DNA of 42,077 nucleotides from Krasilnikovozyma curviuscula. Its lineage: Eukaryota; Basidiomycota; Tremellomycetes; Cystofilobasidiales; Mrakiaceae. Where the stretch lies: NCBI GenBank assembly GCA_014825775.1, contig MVAQ01000193.1, positions 1 through 42,077 on the forward strand. The letters run 5' to 3'. The notes under the pieces were generated by a model. The model did not search any database. It worked only from the letters and a program-made list of their open reading frames with translations, and was not told where the DNA came from. Made by a program: the position numbers and the translations under genes. Positions 36,102-42,077 of the stretch are shown one piece after another (position 1 is the stretch's first letter; every line of letters begins with the position of its first letter).

Positions 36102-38707
36102 ATGTCGAAGATTGAGGAAGTCGAGAAGTACGACACTGAACACCTCGAGGTGGTCAAGAACAAGGATGGCATCGACGGCATCCCCATTACCGCCATTGAC
36201 GCAAAGGGACACCACCACGACGCGGCTCTGTAAGTAAACAAACAATTGCAAACCATCAGAGTTTTTAAGCATCTACTTATCAAATTTTTGTTATTTCCAT
36301 AGGGATGTATTGGGTGTCGGAGGGCGTGTCGCAATGACTGAGGAGCAAAGTCGACTCGTATGCCGCAAAATCGACCGAGTCGTGCTGCCGCTCCTCATGT
36401 GGGTGTACTTCCTTCAGATATTGGACAAGAGTACCATAGGTGAGATTTCCTGAACATAGTTTTGTTGACCAAGATGTATTGACGAAATACTTCCTTCCAC
36501 GGTTGTTTATGAAATCTCCTCGTTGGTTTACACCAACCGCTAATTGAATGTTTTCAAAGGTTATGGTTCAATCTTTGGCCTTCAAACCAACGCACATCTG
36601 GTTGGAAATCAATACTCACTAATTGTGAGTCTCTCTTCAATAAAAGTGCTCGACCTCATGCTGACACTGTGTTGTGCTATAGGGCTCAGTCGGGTAGGCT
36701 CTTTGACATTTTAAGCTGTGATTAACGCTTCACGGCCCTAACCTTAATATTCGTACCGTCACGCCAGCTATTGGGCTCAGCTTGGATGGCAACCATTCAG
36801 TGCTATCCTAATTGTCAAAGTTCCCACCAGAATTCTTATGCCAATCATTGGTGAGTTGCTTTTCGCCGTGCTGCAGTCCCATATATTCTACATCTCAAAA
36901 ATCTAATGAACGAATGATAGTAACTCTTTGGGGAGCATCTCTGTGTGGAATGGCAGCCTCAACCAACTTTAAGGCTCTCATGGTCTCGCGATTCTTTTTG
37001 GGTGAGTTCTCTTCTGCCCTTTGCGTTCTTCTGCGCAGCTCCAAAGCCAGAGCTTTCATTTCCTAGGTCTCTTCGAGGCTTCTTGTCTCCCACTGTTTGC
37101 TCTTGTTACCATCACTTGGTACCGAAGAGCCGAACAACCTTTCAGAATTGCGTGCTGGTTAGTGCCATGCTTTGTTTCGATGCGCCATGCAGCTTGTCGG
37201 AGGGCCGCGTCTGACTTGTTTCTTTTCATATTCAGGTACGGAACGAATGGAATCGCCAGTATGCTCGGAAGCGCTCTTTCATATGGTCTTGCTCACATCA
37301 AGAGCGATAAGCTCCACTCTTACCAAATTATCTTCTTGGCTACGGGGCTGATGACTGTCATCACCGGGCCTGTCATCTACTTCAGACTCGACAACAACCC
37401 AGCCGAAGCCCGTTTCCTTACCCCGGAGGAGAGAGCTTGGGCAGTTGAGAGGCTCAGAGATAACAACACTGGAATTGAGACAAAAGAAGTCAAATGGCCG
37501 CAAATTTGGGAGACTTTGATTTCCCCAAAGACCTGGATGTTTTTCGCAATTGCATTTTGCCTCAATACAGGTGCTTCTGTCACCAGGTAAGGTCATTTGA
37601 AATGAATTGATGGATTTCAACTCTGGATCTAACACAGAGCTCTTGTCGTTCATCCACACCACTTTATTCATTCATCACCCAGTGTCTTTGGTCCTCTCAT
37701 CATCTCAGGATTTGGTTTTGACAACTTCACCACCATTTTGCTCAATATTCCATACGGCTTCCTTCAGTTCATTTTGTGCGTCCTTTTTTTAATTAGCTTT
37801 AACGCAGTGGAGATGTGCTAACTTTTTGTCTCTGTATCAGCATCATGCTCGCTTCATGGATTGCTACCCGCTACAGAATGAAGGGTGTTATTCTCATGAT
37901 TCTTATGATTCCATGTGTAGCTGGATCTGCTGCTCTGTACAAGCTGGGACGAGGAAAACAGTACACTCCACCACTACTTGCATCGTACTACTTGCTCGCT
38001 TTCTTATTCGCTGGCAACCCTCTTCTGGTCTCTTGGATGTCAGCGAACACCGCAGGAACTACCAAAAAGGCTTTGACTATGTCTCTTTACAACGCTGGTT
38101 CTTGTGAGTGATTCTTCCCTGCTTTCACCTTGCGTAGCATCGCCTCGCTAATTTTCAATGTTATGACAGCTGTCGGTAACATCGTTGGTAAATTCAACCA
38201 TCTCCCTTTGCAACTTTTCGCTTCTGAAATTCTAACTTGTCTGCTGTTTCCAGGCCCATTGCTTTTCACTGTCGATCAGAAGCCACTCTACCATGCTGGT
38301 CTGCAATCCACCATGGCCATCTTCTGTGCTCTCGTCGGAGTTACTGGGTGAGTGTTGTTGTATCTAGTTTTTATAAGCTCCCCTGACATCAAATCATCCA
38401 TTTTTTCCAGAATCACACTGGTCTATCTTATCTTCTTGAACCGCTTGAAGGCAAAAGAGAGAGTTCGAAACGGAAAACCAGCCAAGATTACTGATAGATC
38501 TATGGATCTGAAGTTCAAGCAACAAAGTGACGAGGAACTAGTCGGCGAGGAAGGGAAGGGAATCAAGCTGGGAGAGCAAGGTACGCAACTCTCGACTGCT
38601 ATTTGTCCATCTCTTGACTAAATTTTGGAAATTTGCGCATCCAATTTCCTCTAGCCTTCTTGGACTTGACGGACAGTAAAAATGATGAATTTGTCTACGT
38701 GTACTAA
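36102..38707 (+). CDS. MFS transporter, Dal5/allantoate permease (anion:cation symporter) type
   Basis: Fourteen exons: 36102-36229, 36303-36439, 36560-36624, 36683-36693 (11 nt), 36768-36850, 36921-37001, 37067-37157, 37236-37586, 37683-37775, 37841-38103, 38170-38187 (18 nt), 38254-38347, 38411-38580 and 38655-38707, giving 545 residues. The frame holds across all of them. About twelve hydrophobic segments are visible, with ACS-family landmarks: RKIDRVVLPLLMWVYFLQ, LDKSTIGYGSIFGLQ, VKVPTRILMPI, ALMVSRFFLGLFEASCLP, WYRRAEQP, and FRLDNNPAEARFLTPEERAW in the central loop. The typical cargo is a carboxylate or nitrogen compound such as allantoate, nicotinate, pantothenate or cysteine, imported with protons at the plasma membrane; the exact substrate is not deducible. 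The TATA box is at 35989. Confidence 0.91.
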
Positions 38708-39154
38708 CGGCGTCCTTCGGGGAAGTGTGCTCCCATGGTCATGTGGAGTAAAGTGAGTGTCAACGCGTACCTACAGTACTACGCTGCCACCGAGGGGGGC
38801 TGAAGGAGCTCTGTAACAGCTTGAAGACATCTTTTTGGTGTAAAGTATAATCTGTAGATAGTGTACCAATGGATTTCTTGGGCCATGGTTGCTAGACAGC
38901 AAGAACAGTTTCCGTACTCTCCACACTAGTACAACCGCTCGCAGATCTGTGCCAGCTCTCATCACCGTTATGGTGTTTTGCTGTAAAGTTAAGATCTAAG
39001 ATGGCTCTCAAGCAACTGGAGATATTCTCTTCGGTTTTGTGTTTCCATTGAAGCGAGGCGAGCAACCCGCGGGCAGTCGTGCAGCTGAACAGATCATACG
39101 GTTGGACAGAGTCTTTTAGTAGAAGCAGCAAATTACGGAAAAGCCACCAGAAGA
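38708..39154. other. Intergenic region, MFS gene to DUF7918 gene
   Basis: A 447-nt interval containing the MFS 3' end and the promoter of the next plus-strand gene. No ORF, repeat or RNA is supported. Confidence 0.45.
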
Positions 39155-41294
39155 ATGCCTCTTCATTCTCTTAGTGGAATAACTGCTCAGATCAGAGTCA
39201 ATGGAATGAGCTTGCCTGAGTTGCAGCCATCCCAGTCGAACACGCTCTCAAACTGTTATATAATACCGGAGGCAGACACTTCGTACGAAGTATGGTTTGA
39301 TGATAGCAGATATGAACAGTCTGATAGGTAGGTGATTTTCTCTAGAACACCCAAGCTTGCAGTCGTACTCACATAAATCTTTGCTGATATTCGACAGGTG
39401 TCTGCTGGGGAAGCTGTACATTGACGGACACTGGTGTGGTTCAAGATGGCTCACACCCGATAAGAGAAGAGATGGGTGCTCAATTAAGGACATTAAAAGT
39501 GGTAGTTATACCAGGGATTTGATCTTTTCGAAGATTGTAAGCCTCTCCTGCTGCTGCAGATCGCCTTCCTCCTTCACTTGGGAATGATAACTGATTCTCT
39601 ACTTCTTGCTATAATATAACCCGACGTTAGAAACTCACAGATGAGGAAAATCAGGACCTCTCAGGTATTCCAGAAGGCTCTATTGAACAAATGGGAACCA
39701 TCAAGCTCGAAATGTCAATGGTAGTCCGATATTTTCGTCCTCGTATATCTCTGAACATTTCTCTTTCTCTCCATGATAGTGATGCTGGGTTCATCTACGA
39801 ACAGCGTTTGGACCATCGTAACAGACGAAACGAGCCTTCAGTCCACCAGCTGGATGAAGTTGCCCCTGTGAACGAGAAGGTCATCAAGAAGAAAACAAAC
39901 AGAGTATTTGAGATCTCCACAACGTGAGAACAACTCCCTTCTAGATTACAAGTACATTTCTCAGCGTTCTTGAAGACTGACGCCCTCATCCTGTTCCTCA
40001 GCCTGGGTGACCCGCAGCTTAAACCGGCGCCTCGAGTCCAGCAGGCTACCAAGCTCGCCTTCCATACATCTCAAGCTCGAGTATGCACATTTACCTTTCG
40101 CATTGGAAATCCTCCAGGTATGATTTCTAACTTACCGCCTAGCTGTGCTCTTCTCACCTCCCTTACGAAATTACAAACTACGATTTTCACAGAGAAACAA
40201 AAAGAAGCCCCACCTCTCCCTTCGACGCGCCATAAATCAAAAAAGCGAGACCGTCTTGATGCAAAGAAATCATTAGCGACTGAACAAGAACCTGAGGAGC
40301 GCAAGCCTGAATTCAAGCCGTTTGTCGCTCCTCCACCTGACGACGATTTCTGGTGAGACCGATCTACTGTCACCCCACTGGCCCTTCACAATAGATCTAA
40401 CTAAATCTCTGTACTTGGTTTTTCGGCAGGAACTCTCCTCCTCCTGAAGAAGTCCTCTTTTGGCCTGGAACGACGGTCGATCTGCGCAACTCAGAGGAGC
40501 CTGAAGACGGCGGCCCACCAGCAGAGATCTTCGTCGTCGAAGACAGCGATGACGAGGAAGTTGATACGACGTTAGAACAGGGTGAAGATGCCCAATTCGA
40601 CGTCGGCATCGAAACCAACGGTAGTGGTCGTCCTAGAGATGCAGTACCTTACTCACCCTCCTCGCCCACGACATCATCTGTGCCGAAGAGCGGACAAAGG
40701 CTACCTCCTCAAAAGGATGGCGAGTACGATATCATAGAGGATGAGGATGAAGGTGACGATATAGACCAACAACAGCAGCCAAACAAGCGACCGAGGACTG
40801 ACGACAACACGGTAACAAAGGAGAGGACAAACAGCGCGGACGTTGTGAGCGACAGGATGACCGTTTCGGGTAGTGCAGGAGATAATCCGGTGTATGTTGC
40901 TGACAATGGTGATGAAAATGATGATGCGGGCATGGAGCAGACACCATTGACGAGTGAGTTCGTACAACGAACTAAATAACCATCCCCATGTCAAGCAGAC
41001 GGACACTGACCCTTGTTCTAACCTAAATCCTGTCGTCGGCACTTACTGCTAGCAACCAATAAATTCCCATTCGACTCGATTCCATCAACTACTAGAGCGC
41101 AAGCATCACCCTTCGACTCCGCCCTCCCTTCGAACAGACAGCAGTCCGTTAACCCTTTCGAAGCTGTACCACAACAGCATGCACGTCCAAGCCCATTCAA
41201 TGCAATTCCAGATTTGGGCGCGACGAGGGCGAGCCCATTCAATGAGATGCCGAGGTTTACAGCGAGTGAGAAGGGCAAAGGGAAACAGGAGTAG
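39155..41294 (+). CDS. DUF7918-like basidiomycete protein with acidic/low-complexity tail
   Basis: Seven exons: 39155-39327, 39398-39536, 39631-39923, 40002-40117, 40193-40352, 40430-40953 and 41053-41294, giving 548 residues. The N-terminal about 250 residues resemble the DUF7918 family expanded in basidiomycetes: SGITAQIRVNGMSLPEL, CYIIPEADTSYEVWFDD, LLGKLYIDGHWCGSRWL, DLIFSKIKLTDEE, MGTIKLEMSMVVRYF and, later, ACTFTFRIGNPP-like RVCTFTFRIGNPP. The middle and C-terminal parts are charged and disordered (KKRDRLDAKK, VVEDSDDEEVD, DIIEDEDEGDDIDQQQQP, NKRPRTDD, a possible nuclear signal). The last exon encodes five PF-centred repeats including NPFEAVP. A polypyrimidine stretch with TAG at 39750-39779 hints at an alternative intron in exon 3. 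No molecular function is known for the family. Confidence 0.62.
41053..41250 (+). repeat. Five degenerate xPF[DEN]xxP motifs in the DUF7918 protein tail
   Basis: Within about 60 residues the tail reads KFPFDSIPS, ASPFDSALPS, VNPFEAVPQ, PSPFNAIPD and ASPFNEMPR. The PF core followed by Asp/Glu/Asn and a Pro recurs at 12-15-residue spacing in otherwise disordered sequence. Confidence 0.8.
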
Positions 41295-41558
41295 AAATCG
41301 TCAACTACGAACGAACAGCTGCTTTGGTTCCTTCTTAGCCTTTCTATGCTTCAATTTTTTTTTTCATTGTTCCATTCAATGTACCTTTTATCATGCCCCT
41401 TTCCTTTTACTAGATATCATTACCACCCACGATACACAAAGACATCGCATCACGCACACAGAATCGCACATTAGCTCACAATCATAATATAAACCGACAT
41501 CTAAAGGTTTTCCCGCCATACAGTGGACACCACCAACAACGCCCTCCCTCGTCTACGT

Positions 41559-41980
41559 CTACGCAAGCACAGGGAACAGACTGCCCGCGCCCTGACCGTC
41601 TGCAATTCTTCCGAGCGCATCAGCGTCCCAATCGAAGGTACCATCTCCATTCTTGACTACCCTGACGACGACCTGCTCTGCGGTACCTGAGATGGTGGAA
41701 ATCTCGAAATCACAGATCCCCGGCAGCTTCAAGGTGGAGCCTTCGAGCGCAGAGGCGAGGGTGATCGATGAGTTTGCAGAGGGAGGCAGTTTGGTAGACA
41801 CGATGACGTTAGCTGCTACCCCTTCTTCGGTATCGTCGTCTGCTTTGAAGGAAGGGAAGGTGATGGATGTTGATGGAAGCGGCGGGTCGAGTTGGATTGT
41901 TCGTGGTGTGGTTGAAACGGTGGAGAAGGTGATGTGGATGTTTGACGACGCAAAGAGCTCTAGGGTAGATGTCGTTAGCG
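41559..41980 (-). CDS. 3'-terminal exon of an unrecognised gene, continues off right edge
   Basis: A minus-strand frame of 140 codons plus stop, starting after a good 3' splice site (pyrimidine tract ending CTCTCCACAG at 41981-41990). The frame is closed by a TGA at 42036-42038 and contains no ATG, so the 5' part must lie further right, beyond the window. The composition is protein-like: LELFASSNIHITFSTVS, ANVIVSTKLPPSANSSI, a Cys in LPGICDFEISTISG, VVVRVVKNGDGTFDWDADA and a short GQGAGSLFPVLA end. It is beta-strand rich; I recognise no family. A plus-strand frame (41653-42030) overlaps it but has no splice or motif support. Confidence 0.45.
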
Positions 41981-42060
41981 CTGTGGAGAGTGTGAAGAAA
42001 AGGTTTGAGCTGTTTTCTAGTTTTCCGTAGGTTCGTCAGTCTTGTCCTGAGAGAGAGGCA

Positions 42061-42077
42061 GGGGGGGGGGGGGGGGG
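42061..42077. repeat. Poly-G run (17 or more) at the right edge
   Basis: The window terminates in an uninterrupted G homopolymer, next to GAGAGAGGCA. It may be a genuine G/C tract inside the intron of the minus-strand gene, or a contig-end or sequencing artefact. Confidence 0.8.

Noticed and set aside
41653..42030. Plus-strand 125-codon frame at the right edge
   Set aside because: It overlaps a minus-strand terminal exon that has a better splice acceptor and more natural composition. Not fully excluded.

Overview
This window is nuclear DNA of an intron-rich basidiomycete, most likely a Tremellomycete (the Cryptococcus / Kwoniella / Tremella lineage). I infer this from dense short introns (about 50-100 nt, GTRAGT...YAG, often 8-14 per gene), closely packed genes on both strands, and the protein types: a GT90 capsule-type glycosyltransferase, a WSC-GH71 alpha-1,3-glucanase, a DUF7918-like protein, and separate fungal-style enzymes such as a monofunctional capping guanylyltransferase. 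Nothing bacterial, viral or transposon-like is present. I built the gene models by hand from reading frames and splice sites. Every complete model keeps frame through all exons to its stop codon, and product names come from motifs read by eye.

Layout. 1-1152: the 5' two-thirds of a GT90 glycosyltransferase (minus), running off the left edge. 1626-16491: seven plus-strand genes in a row: cytochrome b2 L-lactate dehydrogenase (CYB2), eIF2B epsilon (GCD6), a PB1 plus degenerate retropepsin-like protein, a Nudix (DIPP-type) hydrolase with a GC-AG intron, dihydrofolate reductase (DFR1), an inositol monophosphatase-family enzyme, and Golgi GDPase (GDA1). 16860-24147: three minus-strand genes: secreted WSC-GH71 alpha-1,3-glucanase, DAHP synthase (ARO3/ARO4 type) and an F-box-like protein. 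24839-31375: mRNA capping guanylyltransferase (CEG1), a Zn2Cys6 transcription factor and mitochondrial ribosomal protein uS11m, all plus. 31616-33910: a DHHC palmitoyltransferase (ERF2 type, minus). 33911-36101: a 2.2 kb gene-poor interval with one unassigned candidate exon. 36102-41294: a Dal5/allantoate-type MFS transporter with 11-nt and 18-nt micro-exons, then a DUF7918-like protein (both plus). 41559 to the right edge: the 3' exon of an unrecognised minus-strand gene. The window ends in a run of 17 G.

Functional themes. Most genes are unrelated housekeeping functions, as expected in a fungus without operons. Three could touch the wall or capsule: GT90, GDA1 (clears GDP in the Golgi so that GDP-mannose import can continue) and the GH71 glucanase. 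GCD6 is the eIF2B subunit that underlies Gcn4-type amino-acid control, and the DAHP synthase promoter carries a perfect ATGACTC Gcn4-type site. The least described item is the gene at 7926-9520. It joins an N-terminal PB1-like domain to a retroviral-protease-like domain in which the catalytic Asp of the DSG triad appears to be Lys, an architecture that parallels DDI1 (UBL plus retropepsin) but looks catalytically dead.
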